Of a stretch of DNA of 37,644 nucleotides, positions 30,686 through 37,644 are shown in pieces. Position numbers and translations under genes: made by a program. Below the pieces are notes generated by a model, which did no database searches, had not been told where the DNA came from, and worked only from the letters and a program-made list of their open reading frames with translations. Source of the DNA: Bacteroidales bacterium (lineage in GTDB: Bacteria > Bacteroidota > Bacteroidia > Bacteroidales > FEN-979); NCBI GenBank assembly GCA_023229525.1, contig JALNZC010000037.1, forward strand, positions 1-37,644, written 5' to 3'. How positions within the stretch are numbered: the stretch's first letter is position 1; each line of letters begins with the position of its first letter.

Positions 30686-31918
30686 ATGGCCAAGATGGTT
30701 CATATTTTTCTAAAACCCGGTAAAGAAGCTGCAATAAAACGTTTTCATCCTTGGATCTTTTCCGGTGCGATCCTCAGGATCGAAGGTAATCCCAACGAAG
30801 GAGATATTGTTACTGTTTTTTCTTCACGAAAGGAATTTCTCGCTCACGGTCACTTTTTTACCGGTTCCATCGCTGTAAAATTATTTTCATTTCAGGAAGC
30901 CGTATTTAATGAGGAGTTCTGGAAAATCAAGCTGCGGGAAGCATTCTCACTCCGGAAAAAACTTGGATTAACCGATACACCGCTTACCAATGCCTACCGG
31001 CTTGTGTTTTCCGAAGGTGATGGTTTGCCTGGGCTAATCATCGATTATTATAATGGTGTCGCTGTCATCCAGACACATTCATACGGTATGCATCGACTAA
31101 CCCCGGTTTTTGTTGAGGCGCTCAGGGAAATTTATAGCGATCGACTTAAAGCTGTTTATGATAAGAGCAGTGAAACACTGAAACCGCAACATCCGAGATC
31201 TGTCATCAATCATACAGTATCCAATATCCAGGATCCAGCATCCAGCATCCAGGATAAGTATCTATTTGGCTCTCCTCAAACCGGTGAAATCCTCGAAACC
31301 GGTCACCGGTTCAGGGTTAATTGGGAACGGGGTCAGAAAACAGGATTTTTTCTTGACCAGAGAAGTAACCGGATGTTTGCCCAGTTTTATGCAAAAGGTA
31401 AAAAAGTGCTGAACCTGTTTTGCTATTCGGGTGCTTATTCGGTTTATTCCTTAAAGGGCGGGGCAATCCTTGTCAATTCAATCGACAGCTCGAAACAAGC
31501 AATTGAATGGACGGAGGAAAATATCAGGATCAATGGATTTGACCCAAAGTCACATCCTTCCTCGGTTATGGATGCAAAAAAATATCTGACGGAATCACAG
31601 GAAAAATTTGATATGATTATACTTGATCCTCCGGCCTTTGCAAAGAGTCATACCGTGACTAATAACGCCTTGCATGCCTATATTTATATCAATGCAGCAG
31701 CGATAAAGAAACTGAATTCCGGAGGGATATTATTTACATTTTCTTGCTCGCAGGCAATCAGTAGCGAAATGTTTACATCAGCCATCATGTCGGCAGCGCT
31801 CGAAACAGGTCGGAACATCAGGATTCTCCATCGTCTTTCACAGGGATCCGATCACCCGGTCAGCATTTATCATCCGGAAGGAGAATATCTTAAAGGGTTG
31901 ATACTCGGGGTGGATTGA
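30686..31918 (+). CDS. rlmI: Class I SAM-dependent rRNA methyltransferase, RlmI-like (23S rRNA m5C1962)
   Basis: The 410-residue protein has an N-terminal PUA-like RNA-binding domain (KPGKEAAIKRFHPWIFSGAI, about 8-28 onward), the DGLPGLIIDYYNG linker domain and a Rossmann methyltransferase domain. SAM-binding LNLFCYSGAYS, motif IV LDPPAFAKS and the catalytic-cysteine segment FTFSCS match RlmI, which makes m5C1962 in 23S rRNA. A seven-base repeat (31217-31258) encodes an insert (S-N-I-Q-D-P-A-S-S-I-Q-D, about residues 177-190) between YDKSSETLK and the methyltransferase domain start. Family members have only a short variable linker there, so function is probably kept. A partial -7-like motif (TACCTTTA, 30663-30670) lies upstream. 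Confidence 0.9.
   Translation: MAKMVHIFLKPGKEAAIKRFHPWIFSGAILRIEGNPNEGDIVTVFSSRKEFLAHGHFFTGSIAVKLFSFQEAVFNEEFWKIKLREAFSLRKKLGLTDTPLTNAYRLVFSEGDGLPGLIIDYYNGVAVIQTHSYGMHRLTPVFVEALREIYSDRLKAVYDKSSETLKPQHPRSVINHTVSNIQDPASSIQDKYLFGSPQTGEILETGHRFRVNWERGQKTGFFLDQRSNRMFAQFYAKGKKVLNLFCYSGAYSVYSLKGGAILVNSIDSSKQAIEWTEENIRINGFDPKSHPSSVMDAKKYLTESQEKFDMIILDPPAFAKSHTVTNNALHAYIYINAAAIKKLNSGGILFTFSCSQAISSEMFTSAIMSAALETGRNIRILHRLSQGSDHPVSIYHPEGEYLKGLILGVD
31217..31258. repeat. Heptanucleotide repeat (GCATCCA-type, 6 units) inside rlmI
   Basis: Units GTATCCA, ATATCCA, GGATCCA, GCATCCA, GCATCCA and a decayed GGATAAG lie in frame in the interdomain linker. The heptamer resembles the TGCATCC array at 28004-28132. 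Confidence 0.85.
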
Positions 31919-32072
31919 CCTTCTATCCCATCCGTTTCCTGATTCGTGAAATGGAACAGTGGTCTGAGCTATCCCGCAGGAAGACTAAATTGTTTTTGTG
32001 AATGCATTCTTTTTTGCAAAAAAGTTAGCCGAAGCCATAAACAATGGCACCCAGGATTGACATCATATTCTC

Positions 32073-32080
32073 TATCTTTG
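32073..32080 (+). promoter_or_regulatory. -7 promoter element (TATCTTTG) of the histidine kinase gene
   Basis: The motif is followed by TCAC and the ATG at 32085, the same four-base spacing as lysC. It predicts a leaderless transcript for the two-component operon. Confidence 0.6.
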
Positions 32081-32084
32081 TCAC

Positions 32085-33608
32085 ATGAGATCTGAAATAA
32101 AGCCTAATATACTCGTTGTAGATGACCTCGATCTGAATATTTTCTACTTGGAGGAAGTTATTAAGCCATTGAATGTCAATATAATAAAAGCTTATTCCGG
32201 AGAAGAGGCTTTGGTAAATATCCGGAATCGGGAACTTGCTCTTGCATTGATTGATGTCCAAATGCCGGGAATGGACGGACTTGAACTTGCATCAATCATT
32301 AATGCCGACCAGACCCGTGAACTTGTTCCAATCATATTCATTACCGCCCATGGCTATAACGAGTTTCATGTCGAAAAATACTATGAGACAGGTATAATCG
32401 ATTTTATTATTAAGCCTTTTCATCGGACAATCCTGTTAAGTAAAATAAAAATTCTTCTGGAATTAAGCCGGCAAAAGCATAGAATAAGAGAATCGGAAAG
32501 AATGTACCGCACCCTTTTAAATGCTTCTCCAGAAGGCATTATTATTATGGATATCAACGGAGAAATCCAGGAAATTTCGGATATGACATCTGAAATTTTT
32601 GGCATGACCGATAAAAATCAATTTATAGGGAAAAATATCCGTAGTTTATTCCCAAAGGAGGAGCATCTCCGGTTGCAGGAAATGATGGATAAATCCGTGA
32701 AAAACGGTTTGACACAAAATGTTGAATTTATACTGACTAAAGCCGACCAATCACAGTTTATCAGCGAGATCAGCACTACCCTTATTCATGAAAATGAACA
32801 GGGCCCAGGGTCATTCATGGCGATTATCAGGAATATTTCATCTCGAAAAAAAATGGAGCAGCAATTGATCCATACTGAAAGAATGGCCAGTCTTGGAGAG
32901 ATGGCCGCTGGTATTGCCCATGAAATCAACCAACCATTGAATACCATTTCGTTGGGCCTGGAAAACCTGCTCACTGAGATCAGAAAGAATAAAATTATCG
33001 ATAAAGTATACCTGCACCGGAAAGCCAGTAAAATATTTGATAATATTTCAAGACTCGATTATATCATTGATCATATCCGGACTTTTTCACGAAGCAACGA
33101 TGGCGACATCCTGTCCAGTTTTAACATCAATGACAGCATCCGGGAAGGCATATCGATGATTTCAGGCCAATTCATCCACAGAGGAATTGATTTAATTGTC
33201 AATCTTGAGGAAAATATTCCTACAGTCATAGGTAACACATATAAGTTCGAACAGGTTATCATCAATTTACTGATCAATGCGAAAGATGCTCTTGAAGAAA
33301 AGCAGAAATCCTTAAGTACAGGGATTCATAAGATAATTGAAATTAGAAGTTATCAAAATCACGATTCCATTTATGTGGAGGTTAAGGACAACGGTGTGGG
33401 TATTAAACCGGAACTGTTGGACAAAATCATGCTCCCCTTTTATACGACAAAAGAGGCAGGTAAAGGTACAGGCCTGGGTTTGTCCATCGCGTTCGGCATC
33501 ATTAAAGAGATGAATGGTAACATCGAAATTCAAAGTGAATTATCATTAGGGACCACAATACAAATAATCATCCCGGTTGAATATAAAGTGGAGAAGATAG
33601 ACCCATGA
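32085..33608 (+). CDS. Soluble REC-PAS-histidine kinase (hybrid sensor, NtrB-like kinase core)
   Basis: The 507-residue cytoplasmic protein has no signal peptide or membrane segment. An N-terminal receiver domain has the phospho-acceptor Asp57 (ALIDVQMPGMDG), the acidic pair VVDD and the K in IIKPFH. A PAS domain follows (about 135-255; TLLNASPEGIIIMDINGEI). The HisKA domain has His279 in MASLGEMAAGIAHEINQPLNT. The HATPase domain has the N box (INLLINAKDAL), G1 (VKDNGVGI), F box (PFYTTKEAGKGTGLGLS) and G2. The AHEINQPL type of H box is frequent in kinases paired with sigma-54 activators. An N-terminal receiver means the kinase itself probably receives a signal by phosphotransfer. Its stop overlaps the start of the response regulator by four bases (ATGA at 33605), so the two are translationally coupled. 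Confidence 0.9.
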   Translation: MRSEIKPNILVVDDLDLNIFYLEEVIKPLNVNIIKAYSGEEALVNIRNRELALALIDVQMPGMDGLELASIINADQTRELVPIIFITAHGYNEFHVEKYYETGIIDFIIKPFHRTILLSKIKILLELSRQKHRIRESERMYRTLLNASPEGIIIMDINGEIQEISDMTSEIFGMTDKNQFIGKNIRSLFPKEEHLRLQEMMDKSVKNGLTQNVEFILTKADQSQFISEISTTLIHENEQGPGSFMAIIRNISSRKKMEQQLIHTERMASLGEMAAGIAHEINQPLNTISLGLENLLTEIRKNKIIDKVYLHRKASKIFDNISRLDYIIDHIRTFSRSNDGDILSSFNINDSIREGISMISGQFIHRGIDLIVNLEENIPTVIGNTYKFEQVIINLLINAKDALEEKQKSLSTGIHKIIEIRSYQNHDSIYVEVKDNGVGIKPELLDKIMLPFYTTKEAGKGTGLGLSIAFGIIKEMNGNIEIQSELSLGTTIQIIIPVEYKVEKIDP

Positions 33609-34993
33609 ATAATCTTAAAGTTCTTATTCTTGATGATGAAAGGCAATTTTCCGAGGAGTTGGCCGAATTTTTTCAGAACACCGGATTTGAAGCGCTTATT
33701 GCAAATACAAAAGCGGAAGGGTTAGCCACTTTGAAAAGAGTGGCAGTTGATTTGCTGATTTTGGATGTGAGATTGCCAGGAGCCAACGGCCTGGATATTT
33801 TAAAAGAAGTAAAAGCTTCTTATACCGGACTTGAAGTAATTATTGTTTCGGCCCATGGGGATATGGATACTGTTATCCGGGCCATGCGATTAGGCGCTCT
33901 CGATTATCTGAGAAAACCCTTCAGGACGATGGATATTCAAATTGCCATTGAACGGACTGAAAAATTTCTCCTTCTTCAGCAGCGAATCCGGCAAATGGAA
34001 GAAAAAAATTCACTCATTTCCAAAAGCCTGGAAGAAAAAATTGATCGTCATTTGATCGGAGTGAGCCCTCAAATTTTAAAGGTTCTTGACCTGGCCATGA
34101 AGGTTTCAGAATTTCCGGATACCAATGTATTAATCACGGGTGAAAGCGGGACCGGAAAAGAGAATATTGCCCGGATCATCCATTTTGCCAGCATCCGTAA
34201 AGATAATCTGTTGTGTACTGTCAATAGCAGTTCCGTCACTGATTCATTGATGGAAAGCGAATTCTTCGGTCATAAAAAAGGCTCATTTACAGGCGCTGTT
34301 GCCGATAAAAAAGGTTTTTTTGAAGTGTGTGATCATGGGACACTTTTCCTTGATGAAATCGCTGATATGCCGTTGAATTTACAAGCAAAAGTCCTGCGAG
34401 CCATCGAAGAGAAAAAAATAACCCGGGTAGGGGATACCAATCAAATTTCAACCGATTTCCGGATTATTTCTGCTTCCAACCATGACCTGGAAAAATTGGT
34501 GGAGGAAAAAAAATTCCGGCTCGATCTCCTTCACCGGTTAAATACACTTCATATTCACATCCCGCCTTTACGGGATCGGACTGAAGATATTGAACCTCTT
34601 TTGTACTATTTCAATGAAGCGTTCTCCCGGAAGATCAATAAACCCACCCCACGGATTGAAAAAGAAGTAGTCGCAATGCTGAAGAATTATGAATTTCCCG
34701 GTAACGTCAGAGAGCTGAAGAATATGATCGAACGGGCCGTCATTCTTGCTCATGGCAATTCCCTTGGCGTTCACGATTTTCCTGTTAAGGATAAATCAAA
34801 ATCATATGCACGGACTAACCCTAACCGGCTGACGTTAATGGAACAGGAGATAGAAATGATCCGGCAAACACTTCAAAACTTAAATTTTAATCAGAAAGCC
34901 ACAGCTAAGCAATTGGGTATCAGTCGCGATACCCTGATCCGGAAGATGAAGAAATATAACATTAAAATCAGACGTAACGAGGATCCTTCCTGA
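33605..34993 (+). CDS. NtrC-family sigma-54-dependent response regulator
   Basis: The 462-residue activator has a receiver domain (Asp54 in LLILDVRLPGANG; Lys104 in YLRKPF), a coiled linker (about 115-145) and a central AAA+ domain. Walker A is GESGTGKE (179-186), the sigma-54 contact loop is GSFTGA (226-231, where most family members have GAFTGA), and Walker B is LFLDEI (248-252). Sensor motifs and REL (NVRELKNMIERAV) follow. The C-terminal Fis-type helix-turn-helix is at about 428-455 (QKATAKQLGISRDTLIRKM). It should oligomerise on phosphorylation by the upstream kinase and open sigma-54 promoters. The target is not shown by sequence; a large HYR-repeat surface-protein gene lies directly downstream. 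Confidence 0.93.
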   Translation: MNNLKVLILDDERQFSEELAEFFQNTGFEALIANTKAEGLATLKRVAVDLLILDVRLPGANGLDILKEVKASYTGLEVIIVSAHGDMDTVIRAMRLGALDYLRKPFRTMDIQIAIERTEKFLLLQQRIRQMEEKNSLISKSLEEKIDRHLIGVSPQILKVLDLAMKVSEFPDTNVLITGESGTGKENIARIIHFASIRKDNLLCTVNSSSVTDSLMESEFFGHKKGSFTGAVADKKGFFEVCDHGTLFLDEIADMPLNLQAKVLRAIEEKKITRVGDTNQISTDFRIISASNHDLEKLVEEKKFRLDLLHRLNTLHIHIPPLRDRTEDIEPLLYYFNEAFSRKINKPTPRIEKEVVAMLKNYEFPGNVRELKNMIERAVILAHGNSLGVHDFPVKDKSKSYARTNPNRLTLMEQEIEMIRQTLQNLNFNQKATAKQLGISRDTLIRKMKKYNIKIRRNEDPS

Positions 34994-35028
34994 AATCGCA
35001 CACCTGTGTGATTGTAAAATTGTTTTTC
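34994..35028 (+). terminator. Possible terminator after the two-component operon
   Basis: A hairpin at 34994-35013 (AATCGCAC with GTGTGATT, one G-U pair) is followed after eleven bases by GTTTTT. The T-run is displaced, so this is a weak candidate. Confidence 0.35.
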
Positions 35029-35205
35029 CCAGTATTTAAAATTTTTCTATATCCTTCTTTCCCGGAGCGATATTCCAGATTCCCTTACCAATGCTACAAA
35101 AGCGGAAAAGTTGCGGGAGTTGCATTTTTATTTCAATAATGCGGTATATCCTTTGCCTATACAAAATCACGGATAGTTACCGCCTCCTTTTTTTACTTCA
35201 TTCGG

Positions 35206-37644
35206 ATGAAAAATATTCTGTATCGGAATTTCAATTTCCAGATCTTGGGAATTTTTTTTCTGGTACTTATTAATGTTCATTCTAATGGACAAGCAACGGC
35301 TTTTCAAACAAACCCCGGCACTGCTGAAGTTAGTATCAACCCAATTGAACCTTTTGCTCCTTGTATCATTACCTGTCCGGTACCAGAGAATCCTTATGGT
35401 ACTGATCCTTCTGCGTGCTTTGCTACACTAAGTTTTATTGCGACTACTTCTATTGAATGCGGGGAGATAGAAATCAATTATTATATAGGGATGACTAAAA
35501 TATACTTCCCGTATAATTTTCCGGTAGGCATCACAGAAGTTACCGCTTTTGCAATGGAGGGAACCAAGTGTACCTTTAGCGTGACTGTTATTGACAAGCA
35601 GGCTCCAACGATCACCTGTCCATCGGGAAGTCCCTTTAACAGGAATACAGATGCAGGAATGTGTCATTACACTGTTCAGGGCAATGAATTCGACGCAGTG
35701 TTTTCGGATAATTGTTCCGGGACTACCATCATCAACAGTTTCAATGGAACGACAACGCTAGCCAACGCACAACTGCCAAAAGGTTCAACCGCCATCACCT
35801 GGACAGCCACCGACGCTTCAGGAAATTCTTCAAACTGTTCCATAACGGTTGTTGTGACCGATAATCTGTTACCCACGATCACCTGTCCTTCGAACATCAC
35901 GGTGAGCAGTGATTTGAATAACTGCTCGGCTTCGGTCGTGGTCCCCAACCCGGTGACAGCAGATAACTGTGCCGTCTTAAAACTAACCTGGACCATGACA
36001 GGCGCCACTACGGGCAGCTCACCACTGACAGGTGTCAATTATGTTGGTACCTATACCTTCAATATTGGAATCACCACGATAACCTACATTGTATCTGATG
36101 AAGCCAACAATACCGCCACCTGTTCATTTACCGTGAGGGTTAACGATACCCAGGCGCCTATCATCACCTGTCCATCGGGAAGTCCCTTTAACAGGAATAC
36201 AGATGCAGGGATGTGTCATTACACCGTTCAGGGCGCTGAATTTGACCCGTCATTTTCGGACAACTGCCCGGGAGTAACAATCACCAACAGTTTCAACGGA
36301 TTAGCAACGCTTGCCAATGCTCAGCTTCCCAAGGGAACGACGACCATCACCTGGACAGCCACCGACGTTTCAGGAAATTCTTCAAACTGTTCCATAACAG
36401 TTACCGTTTCAGATAACCAGCTCCCCACGATCACCTGTCCGGGAAACATCACCGTCAGCAATGACCTGAATAACTGCTCGGTTTCGGTTGTGGTCCCCAA
36501 CCCAGTAACGGCAGATAACTGCGCAGTTACGAAACTGATCTGGACGATGACAGGCGCCACCACGGGCAGTTCACCGGTCACAGGGATCAATTATATTGGT
36601 ACCTATACCTTCAATATCGGCATTACCACAATTACATATATTGTTTATGATGAAGCCAACAACAGCGCTACCTGTTCATTTACCGTGGCGGTTAACGATA
36701 CCCAATTACCAACGATCACCTGTCCATCAGGAAGTCCCTTTAACAGGAATACAGATGCAGGGATGTGCTATTACACCGTTCCGGGCGCTGAATTTGACCC
36801 GATGTTTTCGGACAATTGTTCCGGGACTACCATTATCAACAGTTTCAATGGTACGTCGATACTCGCCAATGCTCAACTGCCAAAAGGTTCAACCGCCATC
36901 ACCTGGACGGCTACCGATGCAACGGGAAACACAGCAAACTGTCCTATAACGGTCGTTGTGGCCGATAATCAGCTCCCCACGATCACCTGTCCTTCGAACA
37001 TCACGGTGAGCAATGATCTGGATAACTGCTCGGCTTCGGTCGTTGTCCTCAACCCAGTAACGGCAGATAACTGCGCAGTTACGAAACTGACCTGGACGAT
37101 GACAGGAGCTACCTCGGCCAGTTCACCACTGACAGGGATAAACTATGTGGGAACCCATACTTTCAATATCGGTATCACCACAATTACATATATTGTTTAT
37201 GATGAAGCCAACAACACAGCCACCTGTTCATTTACCGTGACGGTTAACGATACACAACTACCAGCCATCACCTGTCCTTCGGGAAGTCCCTTTAACAGAA
37301 ATACCGATGCTGGGATGTGTCATTACACCGTTCAGGGAACTGAATTCGACCCGGCATTTTCGGACAATTGTTCCGGGACTACCATCATCAACAGTTTCAA
37401 CGGAACGGCAACGCTAGCCAACGCACAACTGCCAAAAGGTTCAACCGTCATAACCTGGACGGCTATCGATGCAACGGGAAACACAGCAAACTGTTCCATA
37501 ACGGTCGTTGTGGCCGATAATCAGTTACCCACGATCACCTGTCCTTCGAACATCACGGTGAGCAGTGATCTGAATAACTGTTCGGCTTCGGTGGTGGTCC
37601 CCAACCCGGTGACGGCAGATAACTGTGCCATCCCAAAACTACCC
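35206..37644 (+). CDS. Large secreted HYR-repeat surface protein (3' end beyond window)
   Basis: The frame is open without a stop from ATG 35206 to the last base (813 codons). The protein starts with a signal peptide (hydrophobic I-L-G-I-F-F-L-V-L-I, cleavage near S-N-G-Q-A). A diverged first HYR-like module follows (about 50-135). After that comes a strict tandem repeat of 184 residues, each holding two HYR (hyalin repeat) modules of 89 and 95 residues. They open with I-T-C-P-S-G-S-P-F-N-R-N-T and I-T-C-P-S-N-I-T-V. Each contains D-N-C and T-A-T-C/S-N-C cysteines plus ITWTATD or ITYIVYDEANN strands. HYR modules are Ig-like adhesion domains. In this phylum such proteins usually end in a T9SS sorting domain or gliding-associated C-terminal domain, which would lie outside the window. 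The substrate or adhesion partner is unknown. Confidence 0.88.
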   Translation, partial: MKNILYRNFNFQILGIFFLVLINVHSNGQATAFQTNPGTAEVSINPIEPFAPCIITCPVPENPYGTDPSACFATLSFIATTSIECGEIEINYYIGMTKIYFPYNFPVGITEVTAFAMEGTKCTFSVTVIDKQAPTITCPSGSPFNRNTDAGMCHYTVQGNEFDAVFSDNCSGTTIINSFNGTTTLANAQLPKGSTAITWTATDASGNSSNCSITVVVTDNLLPTITCPSNITVSSDLNNCSASVVVPNPVTADNCAVLKLTWTMTGATTGSSPLTGVNYVGTYTFNIGITTITYIVSDEANNTATCSFTVRVNDTQAPIITCPSGSPFNRNTDAGMCHYTVQGAEFDPSFSDNCPGVTITNSFNGLATLANAQLPKGTTTITWTATDVSGNSSNCSITVTVSDNQLPTITCPGNITVSNDLNNCSVSVVVPNPVTADNCAVTKLIWTMTGATTGSSPVTGINYIGTYTFNIGITTITYIVYDEANNSATCSFTVAVNDTQLPTITCPSGSPFNRNTDAGMCYYTVPGAEFDPMFSDNCSGTTIINSFNGTSILANAQLPKGSTAITWTATDATGNTANCPITVVVADNQLPTITCPSNITVSNDLDNCSASVVVLNPVTADNCAVTKLTWTMTGATSASSPLTGINYVGTHTFNIGITTITYIVYDEANNTATCSFTVTVNDTQLPAITCPSGSPFNRNTDAGMCHYTVQGTEFDPAFSDNCSGTTIINSFNGTATLANAQLPKGSTVITWTAIDATGNTANCSITVVVADNQLPTITCPSNITVSSDLNNCSASVVVPNPVTADNCAIPKLP
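35611..37644 (+). repeat. Tandem 552-bp repeat (3.7 copies, last truncated by window edge)
   Basis: Equivalent ATCACCTGTCC landmarks fall at 35611, 36163, 36715 and 37267, exactly 552 bases apart each time. Half-units are 267 and 285 bases. Copies 1, 3 and 4 share blocks that copy 2 lacks (N-C-S-G-T-T-I-I versus N-C-P-G-V-T-I-T), a mosaic typical of gene conversion. Confidence 0.93.

Noticed and set aside
32009..32024. 16-bp palindrome CTTTTTTGCAAAAAAG after rlmI
   Set aside because: The stem is all A/T apart from its ends and centre and has no loop, so it is a poor terminator; no known site matches.
32045..32060. TGGCAC followed by TTGA, resembling a sigma-54 promoter before the histidine kinase gene
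   Set aside because: Spacing is one base too long and the -12 GC is missing; a perfect TAnnTTTG element lies at 32073-32080.
35091..35273. 60-codon plus-strand frame upstream of the HYR gene
   Set aside because: It overlaps the signal-peptide region of the better supported gene starting at 35206, in another frame, and has no recognisable features.
35676..36590. Two minus-strand frames (120 and 89 codons) in the HYR region
   Set aside because: They are near copies of each other because they mirror the 552-bp repeat on the opposite strand; shadows of the HYR frame.
35611..37644. Possible CRISPR-like or mobile repeat array
   Set aside because: The long exact period is a protein-coding multiple of three, in frame throughout, with HYR module signatures.

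Overview
The window looks like a piece of a Bacteroidota (Bacteroidetes) chromosome, probably an environmental or anaerobic member of the Bacteroidales or a related order. Four secreted proteins show type IX secretion (T9SS) features: signal peptides, YPNP-type C-terminal sorting domains, or both. There is a TonB-dependent receptor with an N-terminal carboxypeptidase-regulatory-like domain. Eight genes are preceded by the phylum's -7 promoter motif TAnnTTTG, and Shine-Dalgarno sequences are almost absent. No rRNA, tRNA, CRISPR array, insertion sequence or phage gene was found. No gene-free stretch exceeds about 225 bases.

Layout. Positions 1-5135 hold the end of one large secreted protein and a complete gingipain-like C25 peptidase; their 3' parts are near-identical. 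Positions 5236-7179 encode an ABC-F ATPase. A minus-strand cluster (11609 down to 7285) encodes an RND/MMPL transporter, RfbA and a polyprenyl diphosphate synthase. Central metabolism follows: a PPi-type phosphofructokinase (11720-12952), converging on aspartate kinase (14397-13075), which diverges from class I fructose-1,6-bisphosphatase (14451-15476), followed by the repair translocase Mfd (15528-19040). Positions 19128-25691 hold a secreted lamin-tail protein, a TonB-dependent receptor and a secreted phospholipase-D-fold protein. Then come a dolichyl-phosphate-mannose-synthase-like glycosyltransferase, dihydroorotase, a YwqK/MORN-type lipoprotein, a secreted EEP-family phosphodiesterase (minus), a coiled-coil lipoprotein (minus) and the rRNA methyltransferase RlmI. 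A soluble REC-PAS-histidine kinase is translationally coupled to an NtrC-type sigma-54 activator (32085-34993). The window ends inside a large HYR-repeat surface protein built from an exact 552-bp tandem repeat (35206 to the end).

The most unusual feature is a set of short tandem repeats with 6-, 7-, 8- and 29-bp periods. They sit exactly at gene ends, where several contain or touch the stop codon, or in frame inside conserved housekeeping genes (mfd twice, rlmI, lysC). A 56-bp perfect palindrome fills the pfk/lysC junction and reaches into the lysC stop codon. Several promoters lie so close to the start codon that leaderless transcripts are predicted.

How the genes may work together. The 19-25 kb block and the secreted EEP enzyme at 28.6-29.6 kb could form an extracellular nucleic-acid or phosphodiester scavenging set served by the TonB receptor. 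The two-component pair next to the HYR adhesin may control surface-protein expression. Both are inferences from gene order and domains.
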